A DNA stretch of 60,000 nt from Owenia fusiformis (Eukaryota; Annelida; Polychaeta; Sabellida; Oweniidae). Both the position numbers and the translations under genes were made by a program. Location of the stretch: the NCBI GenBank assembly GCA_903813345.2, contig CAIIXF020000008.1, positions 10,445,278 to 10,505,277 on the forward strand. Reading direction: 5' to 3'. Positions 1 through 10,605 of this stretch are shown in pieces. The first letter of the stretch is position 1. Each line of letters begins with the position of its first letter. Under the pieces are notes generated by a model, which made no database searches, was not told the DNA's origin, and saw only the letters and a program-made list of their open reading frames with translations.

Positions 1-3000
1 TGCCCAAAACACTCAATCTATGGTGGGGGTCTTGTATGTACACAGCAGATGTCATTGGATAATAGTTCTCTTGTATAAAACTAAAGTGACCCAAGCGGGT
101 ATTTCTTCGCATCATTTGAAATCCGTTGGAATCTGTATACATGGTCAAATCATTATGAATTCCAGTATTAAAGCGCATAATCAGTTCTTCATCCCGACTT
201 TCGGCCATATTTACAATATTATAGATTTCAAGGCCAGCTCCTGTAACTGTAGTTGTGTTATACAGACGTACACAATGTAACACGCGTTTATAGACTACTT
301 GTACTTCAGTTACAATAGGCCCACTAATAACCCTAAACATGGGTTGCGTTTCAAATTTTGATGACTTAGCGTGTCCAGTTGGGAAAAATATGTAAGCTCC
401 ACTACCTCTGGATTCATATGCAGCAAAGTCCATAGCCACCTTAGTGGTATTTTTGTTATTCTTATTGTGTATACTTTGTAGGAGTCCATTCTGTGTGGAA
501 AACATCACCTTGTATTGAGGATTCTCAACAAATATCATGTGTGGACTGGGGTCACCACGCCCCGCTTTAAAATGGCGGATATCTTTATAGTTCATGTTTT
601 TCTTGTTGTTGAAGAATTTCACCTCAGCGGGGAAATTATATTGGTTTTCTGACCCCCTTCTGTTTGAAATAAAGTAGGTTTTGGAGGCTAGTGGTGGGAT
701 ATCGATAAAGAAGACCAGCTCAAATTCATCGTATTTTATTGTGTGAACATCCTTCCATAATGGATTTATCTGTGAGACTACAATGTGTCCTTCACTGTCC
801 TTGACCTCCAAGTTGTTAGTCTTCACTACCACTCGAACACAGTCATTGCGTTGCAATGCCAACGGATTGAAGATAACAATAGGAGTTCCACTGACAGATA
901 CATCCAATACGTGGGAATCTTTATCATCTATCGGGGTTTTAAACATTCCCAGTTTATCTAGTGTCAATATGAAAGGATTCTTTTTATCTTTGGCATTTTT
1001 ATCATCCTCGGTTTTTACGGTATCGGCAAATAAGAATTTTCCTGTTCGTATTAATGTTTTTTCAGCATCTTTTATCCCAAACATAAGAACATCTTCATAT
1101 TCATGCGCAACATAGTTTTTCTCTGTACCGGTTATGGCATCGTGATGTTGAAACAGACCCAGACCACGGTGAGCAGCTTGAAGTGACTCCATATTATATT
1201 CAAGTGCTGGAAAAGGAGTGTTAGTTTTACTGGCATAGGCCACTGCTAACACATTCAAGATCTCAGCCGATCTGATCAGAGATGCTAATTGCCGACTAAG
1301 CATTTTATGAAAGGGCCTTGTTGTGAAATAACCAGTCCAGAACTCATCATTCTGGTCAGTATAAGGGTAGAAATCACCAGACAGAGTTGGAAAGCTAGCT
1401 TCATTTTTGTAGAAAGCCGACTTACGAACGGCGTTAAAATAAGTTTCTAGTGTTCCAAACTGGATTTGCATCTTGTATTTCTTATTTGCGTTGATATGTT
1501 TCATAAGTTTCTTGTAGTTAAAATACTGTTGGTCCCACTCTACGAACCTGTCATACCTGTAAAAAATAAAAAAGACACATTATGACATTGATCATAAAAG
1601 TCTCAAACCCAGACAGTAACAGCTGTTCTAATGTAATATACATCATATTGAGTTTCATTTCACAATGTTAGATTTATGTTTACATGTACCTATTGGGTAG
1701 ATGCAAAAATGAGTCAGACCTGCCTTGGATTTAAAAGATGGTTATGTTGCTTGATATGGAATGACAAGAAAAGGTGTAATATCAAAAGGAAATTCATGAA
1801 AATAACAAATAAACCTCAAACCAACCGCAGGGAGAGCAGACAGTATATAATTATTCTCTACAGACTGCTATTAAACTGAATAGGGTCTACAATTGGTTTA
1901 TTAGCCTCAAGAATATATAATTGTGCTATTTTACCTTGGTCCTTTCTATATCATTCTTACCATCTTCTTGAATGCCATAAGCAAGATGACTAAGATGATG
2001 AATTCAAAATATCTATTGATTTATTATAATAGTGAACGAAGAAAACTTATACTGTATATTAAAGCTAAAGTACTGTATTAAAAAACAAGTAAAAGAATGT
2101 AAATAAAAAAATATTAACTAATCAATTGTCACTCACCTGAAGTCATCTCCCAGGGGAACCAATACAACATTGTGACGCATCAATGAGTTCTTTTTTCTGT
2201 ACTGGTCTACTATCATATTGGCACTTTTCTCAATGTTGGCCTTATCAATTGGAACTGATCGACTTTCTGAGTATTCACCTGGGATTTTTCGGAAGTCAAA
2301 ACGCAGACAAACAAAAGGTCCAGGGCCACAACTGTGTTTGATACTATACAGTTTGTATGGCATAATTTGACACATCATATCATTTGTTCCTTTTTGGTCC
2401 CAACGCTGCCGCCAACGGAACTCTAGGTTGCGATTCTCAGCCATTTGGTATTTCACCTCACGATGGATTCTCAAAGCGATCATGTTCTCCATCCCAGCCT
2501 TTTTTAGAAGATATGGGATAGAGCCTGAGTGGCCAAAGGGATCAATAGCCCAACTGTTTTTCGGTTTGACTCCAATGTTGTCAATTAGCCACTGATGACC
2601 TGTAATCATCTCATCAATGATGCTGTAGTAGTGGGTGGTAGCTTCATCAGGCATAACCCAGCCTCCTAGTGTCAACTCCAGCTGGCCACGCTTCACCAAC
2701 TCCTTAAATTTAGCCTTTTTATCATCTGGTTGTTCACGCCACCAACGCTCAAGGAAAACTGTTTCTGTCCATATAAATGACATGTCTGGGTATTTTGTCA
2801 GTTTGCTGACTGCATTGTCAAATATCAACATGACCTGGTCTCTGTAGTATTCTTCAACTGTCTTCAGCCATCCAGGATCTGTGTGAGAGTGCGGCATGAT
2901 GATTACATTGATGATATCATCAGTGTCATTCTTCACTTCATTTACACGTTCCCGTGTTTGTTCTGACATGTTAAATGCCTTATTGAACAAATCTATTGTG

Positions 3001-3224
3001 TCTATGTCTGCTTCTGCAGGGGTCCGTTGTGCAAAATCACACTCAGATAAATCATCAATGACTTTCGCTTTTTGAACAGGGATAGGCCACACATGGGAAT
3101 CAACCAAACGAGACTGTTTTATTTTTGACTTTGTAGTCCATGCATCCCCATCTCCATATAGAAGATATGTTATGACGATTCCAACAATAAGGACTGCCAC
3201 AAGCACACGTTGCCAAAACTTCAT
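1..3224 (-). CDS. MAN2A: Golgi alpha-mannosidase II (partial, 3' end beyond window)
   Basis: GH38 mannosidase of the medial Golgi that trims two mannoses from GlcNAcMan5GlcNAc2 during complex N-glycan synthesis. Two coding exons are visible: 3224-2137 and 1556-1 (open at the edge). They join in phase (AG|G restores an Arg in GDDFRYDRF), giving about 881 codons of an expected 1100 or more. Residues 7-23 form a single signal-anchor helix, as in type II Golgi enzymes. The GH38 zinc motif PHSHTDPGW and the nucleophile motif AIDPFGHS lie in exon one, and QHHDAITGT in exon two. The ATG at 3224 is chosen because it precedes the anchor; a possible 5'UTR acceptor lies at about 3350. A downstream exon of over 1.5 kb without introns is simpler than vertebrate MAN2A genes. 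MAN2A1 and MAN2A2 cannot be told apart. The lysosomal GH38 enzyme is unlikely because of the anchor and the CGP/FDFRKIP segment. Confidence 0.93.
1557..2136 (-). other. MAN2A: MAN2A intron
   Basis: This 580-bp AT-rich intron has the donor GTGAGT directly after ...GATGACTTCAG and an ACAG acceptor before GTATGACAGG. No repeat or internal gene is seen. Short open frames on the plus strand here are chance. Confidence 0.85.
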
Positions 3225-3349
3225 TTTGGAAGTCAGTTCTCAAGACAAACGATGAGTTGACTTTAGCTGTAGATTGTAGTATTCTGCAGATTTTAAAACC
3301 TCATTGTTCTCAATTCTTTAATATGACTAAGAGCTCTCAACTTTTGCAT

Positions 3350-4809
3350 CTGAAAATATTAAAATAGAAATATTAAATATTGCATAAAAATCCTATATGA
3401 ATTTTCAATAATTAATTGAATTGAAATTCCAATATTCATTGTTCTCTATGTGCTTTTGTTGAAACATACTTAACAACATGCTGGATAACTGTAAATGGAA
3501 CATACATTTCTAATACCACACATCTACATGTCATTGTGTTCGCCTAAGTAAGGTTTATTCAAATAAGGCTCTTTTGTATGTGCTACTTGTTTGCTATATT
3601 CAGTATATAAATCAATAAGTAATTGATCAAAGCTACAGTGTAAAATGAATGATTTTTTAATTTTCCAAGCTCAGCGATGTAGCAGGATAAAAACATTTAA
3701 TAACAAACATGTGCAGCCAGATAAACACCTGGTTAGCGAGCAAAAAACCTGCTATAAAATTCAGTATAATGCTCGTCAACTGGACCACGAGGCCTTCTTT
3801 AATGGCTTTAATACACACAGGCCATTTATTGAATGACCATGTTTTTGAGGCTATATGCCAGGCTCAGATTGCATTAAAAGACAGAACAGAGGCTATACTA
3901 CTATATAAGACAGTTTTCAATATCATTATTCCTGTTACCTGATCCTTTCACAGATAGGTAACAGCTATGTAATTAAATTACAAACTAATCTAGACATCCA
4001 ATCTTTCATTTATCATACTGTTTGTGTCGGATAACTGCTACATAATAATATATTTACCATGATAGTGCTGTAACTGCTGTGAACACTACATAGTACAGTA
4101 AAACTGTAGACTGTTCATCATTATATTTTTGAGTGCAAGCTCTTCCGAGTTAGACAGGAATAAACGGTTTCATGAGATAGATACTATACTACTAGCACGG
4201 TGACCAAGTGTTAACAGTGGAAATTGGCCCGGACGTGTTTTTTCAAACTCTTTAGACGTGTTTTTTTGAAAATTTGAGAGGTGGGTTGATAAATTTGGTT
4301 ATAAAATTGCTTTCGCTTGACTTTATGTAAAAGTAAGTAATTTATATTGCTTTCCATACTATATATCCTAACTTCAGGTATCCCTAAACACGCTATTTGC
4401 ATGAATCGTATGCTATAGTCTTGTTATATCGGAAAGTGAGCAATTCTGTCAGTCTTATACATATTTTTGCCTGAAAATCACTAGCCTGACTTGTATTCAA
4501 TGAATACAGCGATTCATAAGGAAAGTACTCACAATATGTGTGAAAACCACAAGTGAGAAGAGCTTAAATAAGTAGCAATTGACCGAATAATTTTTTTTAG
4601 ATTAAACTATTTAGACGTGTTCAAAAGATTTCGGTTAATGACATTGACTTGTTACTGGAAACATTTAGACGTGTAAAGATATTGAGGTTTAACGATTTGG
4701 AAGTGGAAAACAGCACAATTAACATTATTTATTTCCAAAAATGATCAGGATGTGGAAGAAGTTGTTGTCTGAGTAATACAATCTTAACTAGATTGGTAAA
4801 TTGAGACTC
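3350..4809. other. MAN2A upstream region, no gene seen
   Basis: AT-rich sequence upstream of the MAN2A 5'UTR exon. The only structure noticed is the motif TTTAGACGTGT, exact near 4250, 4608 and 4663, with a variant near 4230. No coding exon could be supported. Confidence 0.5.
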
Positions 4810-4814
4810 CAGAT

Positions 4815-5055
4815 TGATTTACTTGAGTAAGTAACTGAGTAGCAAGCTGAGTAAGTAGATGATTAAGTAATTGAGTAAGTAGCTGAGTAGGTAGCTGAGA
4901 AGGAAGCTGAGTAAGCAGCTGAGTAAGCAGCTGAGTAGGTAGCTGAGTAAGTAGCTGAGTAGTTAGCTGAGTCAGTAGCTGAGTAGGTAGCTGAGAAGTA
5001 GGTAGCTAAGTAGGTAGCCGAGTAAGTATGTAGGTAGGTAGGTAGGTAAGTAGGA
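4815..5055. repeat. Degenerate 12-bp minisatellite (GAGTAAGTAGCT)n
   Basis: About 20 imperfect units of GAG-TAAG/TAGG-TAGCT run in the same direction, ending in a (TAGG)n tract. On the minus strand they read as a meaningless Leu/Tyr/Ser repeat. The array borders the 478-bp tandem repeat that follows. Confidence 0.85.
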
Positions 5056-6340
5056 ATTTTTGACCGAAAGTCGGATTGAAATTTGATTTGCAGATTCAGA
5101 TTCCTGAGTAAATTCTACGCTCGTGTCATAACTCATACATTGAATTTTGAGAACTTTTTGTGTTGACTTACTTTCCGGACGCCATTCCTCAAAATTGGTA
5201 AGAGTAATCAAAAAAAGACAGTGACATTAATAAAAGGGCTGTTTCTAAGCTACGTGATGAAAAAAGATAAAGGAATAATGACGAATAGTGACCCAGATAA
5301 TTCACAGAATGTTAGAAATGTAAGATTTAACCCAGTTCTTGACCTTGGGTTTTCAGTGTCCAAATTTTATATTAAAGGAGCTTTGGAGGTCCTTGTCTGT
5401 TGTAGGCTTTCATTTATTTTATTTGTTTCCAGTCTTTATCTCGTATATTTACAATTCATAATTTTCTTGAGCTCCATAGATTTAACAGAGGGATATCATC
5501 ATATCGATTTTTTTAAACTTCAAAACATCATAACTTCCGAACCGGAAATCAAATCGAAATTTTGTTTGCAGATTTAGATTCCTGGGAAAATTCTACCCTT
5601 ATTTCATAAATCATACATTAAATTTGGAGATTTATTTTCTTTTGACCCACTTTTAGGACGCCATATCTCAAAAATGGGTCAAAATACTTTCTGACGGCAA
5701 AAGGCTATCACTATTAGCACACTCTTTTCTACCTGTATACAAAATTTTGAAACAAATCCTAAAAGTGTGGTGCCAGAATCGCAAAAATAAGGAAAAACTA
5801 TGAATTTGACCTAGATTTTGACCTAGGCATTTTGGTGTCCAAATATTGAAATTAGGTAGCTTTTGAGGTCCCCTTCTTTTATAGGAATTCATTATCTTAA
5901 GCTGTACTCAGTCTATATCTCGTTTTTTACACTTCAAAAAAATCTTTTTTCCTTGACTTTCTATCAGGATACCATCAGATTGATTTTTCTCGAAATTTCA
6001 AATCGCCATAACTTCCGAACAGGGAGTCGGATCGAAATTTGGTTTGCAGATTCAGATTCCTGAGAAAATTCTACCCTTGTTTCATAGCTCATTTATTAAA
6101 TTTGGTTAACTTTTTAGTTTGACCTACTTTCCGGACACCATATCTCAAAATCGGTAAGAATAATCAAAAAACGGATGGCACACTCTAAATTTGTTTTTTT
6201 CTAAGCTACATGATGAAAAAAAGATGAAGGAGTAACAACAACGAAGATAATTCACAGAATGTTGATTTGACCTAAATTTGACCTAGTTCTTGACCTTTGA
6301 CCTAGATAAAAATTTGACCTAATTTCCCATAATCCCAGAT
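5056..6340. repeat. Tandem array of 478-bp units, about 2.7 copies
   Basis: The marker TTTGCAGATT followed by AGATTCCTG occurs with its CAG at 5091, 5569 and 6047, an exact 478-bp spacing twice. Other blocks also recur, including ATTCTAC...TT-CATA, a Tyr-free TTTGACC stretch, GACGCCATATCTCAAAA and ATAATTCACAGAATGTT. Units have diverged by substitution while the length stayed fixed. The third unit fades near 6330. The 118- and 66-codon frames inside are incidental. Confidence 0.8.
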
Positions 6341-7579
6341 ACATTCCCTAGTTGATCATGTAAGCAGCTTAAAGTAAGTTCTTCTAGTTGGTGAGAAATC
6401 TTGTAAGGAGGAAGAATAAGAAGAAAAATAATAATAAGAAAACTGGCAAAAGCAATAGACTCCATATTTTCAATCTGGAGTCTGATTATAAATTATTAAC
6501 AAAAATTAAATGTACGACATACATATTGTAATATGTCAAGATTTATCTAGGGAATCATTACAGAATTTGATACTAAAATCAAAATGGTTAGAATCAGACA
6601 CGCAAGGTTAATGCAAGTGAGGTTTGCCTCGTCGCTGGTCGATTTGAAAATTTGACTAGTCACATTTTTTAATTGCCCTATCGCTCATTTAAAAACATGA
6701 CGTTGCTATTTTTCAATTTGCCTCAAATAAGTTTTAAAACGTCCCAATTGGCCTAAATCTCTTTCCCCTGTCATGAACGTGAATAAATTTATTGAAAATG
6801 AGAAGAAATGTTTAGTTTGCGATGCACTAAATGCATATATATGATCACCTAATGTAATGAATAACTCAACCATTATCTCGTACTCAAAATCTATTGGGTT
6901 TGCTGCGGGATATTTAACAATTTGATTCGTTGTTATTCCCTAATTTGCCTCGCACAATGCAAATATCTGCCTCAAATTATTTTTGACACTTTCCATTTGA
7001 TTTTCATTCAATCATATAGGTATAAAACACTGCATATGCTGCTATCGTTGTTTGAGTAACCTATGAACTGTGCTGTAACATAATGTGCTTTAGCGAATTA
7101 AATTACAACATCTGATGATCTTGTCAAATCATACATCTCTCTTTTAACTTCTAGCAGAAACACGAGATAGTAAGAATTTAAAAGAATTTGAAATTACAAA
7201 ATGTGTGAAAAGTGATGCATTACAAACACTCATCTACTAAATACTAATGCGATTATTTTCAGAAGCACAGACAAATTATTAAGCAACAAAATGTGTGAAC
7301 TGTGAACACTATTACAAGACAATTCAAAGTCATTAATTTTATCACGTCTAAACGTTAACTGTACGATTCCAAATCGTTAACATGGTTTTTATAAGACACG
7401 TCAATGACGTTATATTGTCCCTTCTCCATCGTTAACTCCACTTTCTACATTTAGTCATTTATGGCAATTTTAATATAAAGATAGTTAAAATATTAACACA
7501 ATCTTCAGAGTAGTAGAAGCAGCTGGACCGAAATTTGGCCAAATATCGGGAAACCATGACACCTCTAATCAGCACTATA
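6341..7579. other. Intergenic, nothing recognised
   Basis: AT-rich sequence without a supportable exon. GTTAAC/CGTTAAC words recur near 7350-7435, but no boundaries or partner repeat could be established. Confidence 0.45.
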
Positions 7580-8556
7580 CAGGGTGTCTCAAAAAATGTA
7601 CCTAAAAGTATATCAAGAGCACAGATAAACCAATCAGTATTTTCAGACATTTTTTGTATGGTCATGTAGCCAAAACATGAAAGTTTTCTCCCCAATACAC
7701 CATTTTTGTTTCAGTCTTGTCTTTTTGATGCTTTAACCCTTTACCTTTTACATCACATAATCGATGTAACCTCATATTTTGATGACAGCCTGTATCCTTA
7801 CTGCTACATTGTTCATCGCATTTGATAATAATTCCGGTGGAGTGTTTTGGATTTCTCTTTGGATTTTTCCCTTAAGTTGTTCTAGGTCTTTTTGCTTGGA
7901 ATGAGCATTAAAACACTCCTTCAAATAGCCACAGAGAAAGATGTTTGAGGATGACGATGGCAGAACAAACACAGATAATCAGGTCAATTATCGACAAATG
8001 ATCCAGGAGTTACGTTCCAGAGTTAGGCAGGCTAGCCTGGAGACCAAATGATATCCAAATGAAAACAGAGTGGTCTAAAACTGATACACACAACAAAGGC
8101 TACACTAGAATCCCAACCAATGCAGTTTCTTGAACCTCTGACCTCTCTTTATAAGGGGGCTATAAGACATTGTGAGGGCCTCCCCATTCACCATATCTGA
8201 CGGCCCATACTTTTTTCTCTGAGACTATTTGAAGGACCATTTTTATGCTAAACCCAAGCTAAGAGACCTAGAACAAGACCAGCATCCGAAAAGAAATCAA
8301 AATATTCCAAAAGAAATATAAAATGTGATGGACAATGTAGTAGTAAGGATGCAGACTGTCATCGAAATATGAGGTTACATTGAATGTGTGGTGTAAAAGG
8401 TAACGGGTCAAAGTATCAAAAACGCAAAACTGACTGTGTATAGGGGAAAAAACGTTCATCTTTTATCTACAAGACCATGAAAAAAAGTCTGAAAATATTG
8501 ATTGGTTTGTCTATGCTGTTGATATACTTTTGGGTACATTTTTTTGAGACACCCTA
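7580..8556. mobile_element. Inverted-duplicated mariner-like element (fold-back)
   Basis: The left end begins AGGGTGTCTCAAAAAATGTA and the right end is its inverse (TTTTTTTGAGACACCCT). Similarity between the arms runs inward for about 400 bp, far beyond a normal mariner TIR. Each arm carries the C-terminal part of a mariner transposase pointing outward. The minus-strand copy at 7972-7772 reads FLCGYLKE, then NTPPELLSNAMNNVAVRIQ. The plus-strand copy near 8190-8375 reads GPPHSP, DYLKDHFYAKPKL, then MDNVVVRMQTVIEI, with frameshifts and stops. No catalytic DDD core is present, so the element is dead or non-autonomous. TA dinucleotides flank both ends. Confidence 0.8.
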
Positions 8557-8854
8557 TATACACATGATGTACAGTACTGTATCGCATCAGCATGGATTGT
8601 GGGAAGTACTACTATTAGATTATATCCACCAGGTTATGATGGTAAAAATTCCTCTTTCATATATTCATGGCTACTTCGCATGCATCTCGTATGTGTTGCG
8701 TGATCTGTTTGTTCCAATCGCGAAATTAGTTGCTTCTGACTTTTGTAGAGTCTACCAGAGGGGGAGAAACACCAGGGTCCAAAGATGACATACGCTTATA
8801 ATGTAAATCTGTATTGAGATGACATTGTCGCTGATTGGTCAAAAGTCGACAAAC

Positions 8855-9060
8855 AAATGACGTCATCAATGGCGGTTTCAAAATTTTCGAAATACGCTTC
8901 GAATAATATTATGTTATTTTCTGGCGTGTTAACCAATATCATAGCTTCTCATTTCACATCAAGATAAAGAAAGGTGTACGGAATGTGCCTGTATCAATTA
9001 AAACATCCCATTGAAGTGTAGTATTTGATAACTTCCGATGAAAATTCGAACGGACGAAGG
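8855..9060 (+). repeat. Dispersed repeat, copy 1
   Basis: This block is related to the reverse complement of 38925-39155. Shared landmarks in order are ACGTCATCAAT, ATGGCGGTTTCAA, TTCRAATAATATTATGTTA, TTTCACA-AAGATAA and TATCAATTAAAACATC. It contains a perfect CRE octamer TGACGTCA at 8858-8865. Element type is unknown; no TIR or coding potential was seen. Confidence 0.7.
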
Positions 9061-9352
9061 TGGTATGCAAGAGACGTAATTATGTCTGTCATCTTTAAAC
9101 ACTGGGGCTGGGGATAAATATTCAGACTGTAAGTCACCTATTGTAAAATGTGGTGTTGTATAAATGTTACAAGTAAGTTTGTTTAATGATAAAATGATTA
9201 CCTTATAAAGAACTTACAATATTATTTTTTCGTATATTGTCCTCTTACTGAAGATATTCATAAAATGTACAGACGCTTCTTGTAGCGAAGCCATTGATTA
9301 GGTCAAGCCATTTTGGCAATGCCAATTCTCACGATAAACGAGATTTAGCCAG

Positions 9353-9360
9353 TGACGTCA
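9353..9360. promoter_or_regulatory. CRE octamer TGACGTCA
   Basis: A perfect palindromic CREB/ATF site, followed about 10 bp later by a forkhead-like GTAAACAA. It lies about 1.25 kb upstream of the profilin start codon in a locally CpG-richer stretch. Promoter function is only inferred. Confidence 0.35.
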
Positions 9361-9831
9361 GTCTATTTGTAAACAATAACACGTGGAGCGGACGGAGCAA
9401 CATTACGGATAAATTCCATTTGTGCGGGAATTTATTAGATCTAGTCATTTATTATCATTATCCCGATTAATTTTCTTCATTTATAGTTAATAGAGCGGAA
9501 ATATTCATGAAGAAGGCCGAGGTAATCAAGTGGTCATGTGTTGTCAAAGTTCAAAAATTTGCATTTCTCGTTTGGATCTCGTGAACTCAAACGTCCTTGA
9601 CATTGATTTCGCGATATACTTATGAACACATCCTGAAGATTTGGTGAGTCTGAACATTTCATTATTTTATATCAACTTGTACCCGCCTTATACAAATATT
9701 TTTGCTTCTAGTTTAAGATGAACATCTCTTCAACATATTCACCAATTTTCAAGGTGAACATTCTTGTAATAAACGAGAAGTTTATGTGCAAAAAATATCA
9801 CAGCGATTTCCACAGGAAATATATCAATCAT

Positions 9832-9860
9832 AACAGACCGAATATTATATTCGGTCTGTT
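9832..9860. repeat. Perfect 13-bp-arm hairpin
   Basis: AACAGACCGAATA, a TTA loop, then TATTCGGTCTGTT. The arms are perfectly complementary. It lies 58 bp upstream of the longer hairpin at 9918-10048. No U-run follows to suggest a terminator, and none is expected in an animal genome. Confidence 0.8.
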
Positions 9861-9917
9861 GGATACATACTAGGGCTTTCCCTCCTCTTAGAGTCTACAG
9901 TATTATTTGGCCAGAAT

Positions 9918-10048
9918 TAGCCTTGAAGAAGGCATTATCATTTGTTGATTTTTAAAATTTGGATATTTGTTTCCAAAAACGCTTTACATTTGGAAACAAA
10001 TATCCAAATTTTAAAAATCAACAAATGATAAAGCCTTCTTCAAGGCTA
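9918..10048. repeat. Hairpin with 60-bp arms, one mismatch, 11-nt loop
   Basis: Arms 9918-9977 and 9989-10048 are inverse complements with a single difference (GGCATTATC versus GGCTTTATC). Such high identity implies a recent origin or selection for the structure. It sits 5' of the profilin start codon (10606). Possible explanations are a young fold-back MITE, a hairpin-RNA locus or a local inverted duplication. Confidence 0.9.
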
Positions 10049-10605
10049 GGCCAGAATAGAAAGATTGAGGAATGAATTATTTTTTTGTCTGACTGCCAAT
10101 ATTGGATAATCATGTGTAAAGATGAGTATTATTTTTTATGAAAAATTAAAATATCCATTTTTTCTGAAAATTACCTTCATGACCTCTTGATCCTTTCTCA
10201 TCAGACATTACACCTGAACAGTACAAGTTTCTATGTGGAAACGTTAAAACATATATATAATTTTACTTACCTAGACTAATGGATTGATTTGCACTCAATG
10301 TCTAAGGATATGATGCTGAATTTTGATGAAAATGTTGGAAAAAATATTTCATCCTTTTACATATTTTTCTGACAAGAACTAATAATCTGTAGCTAAGTAT
10401 GTCTCTCAAGGTCGCTATATTGAAATATATTTTATACAATATTCATCAAATTTGATGTTTGATCTTTATTCAATAATACTAAATATACCTCAAATATATT
10501 TTCTGTATGTTCAAAGTCTAAAACCTACCATTATGTATGTAATATCTTTTTGGGTAAATTTCGCTACAGCGACTTCAAAATTTGAAAAACAGTGCTTCTG
10601 ATTGA

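Noticed and set aside
5221-5577. 118-codon plus-strand frame
   Set aside because: Begins at a non-ATG codon, lies across the 478-bp tandem repeat, and has no domain or splice support.
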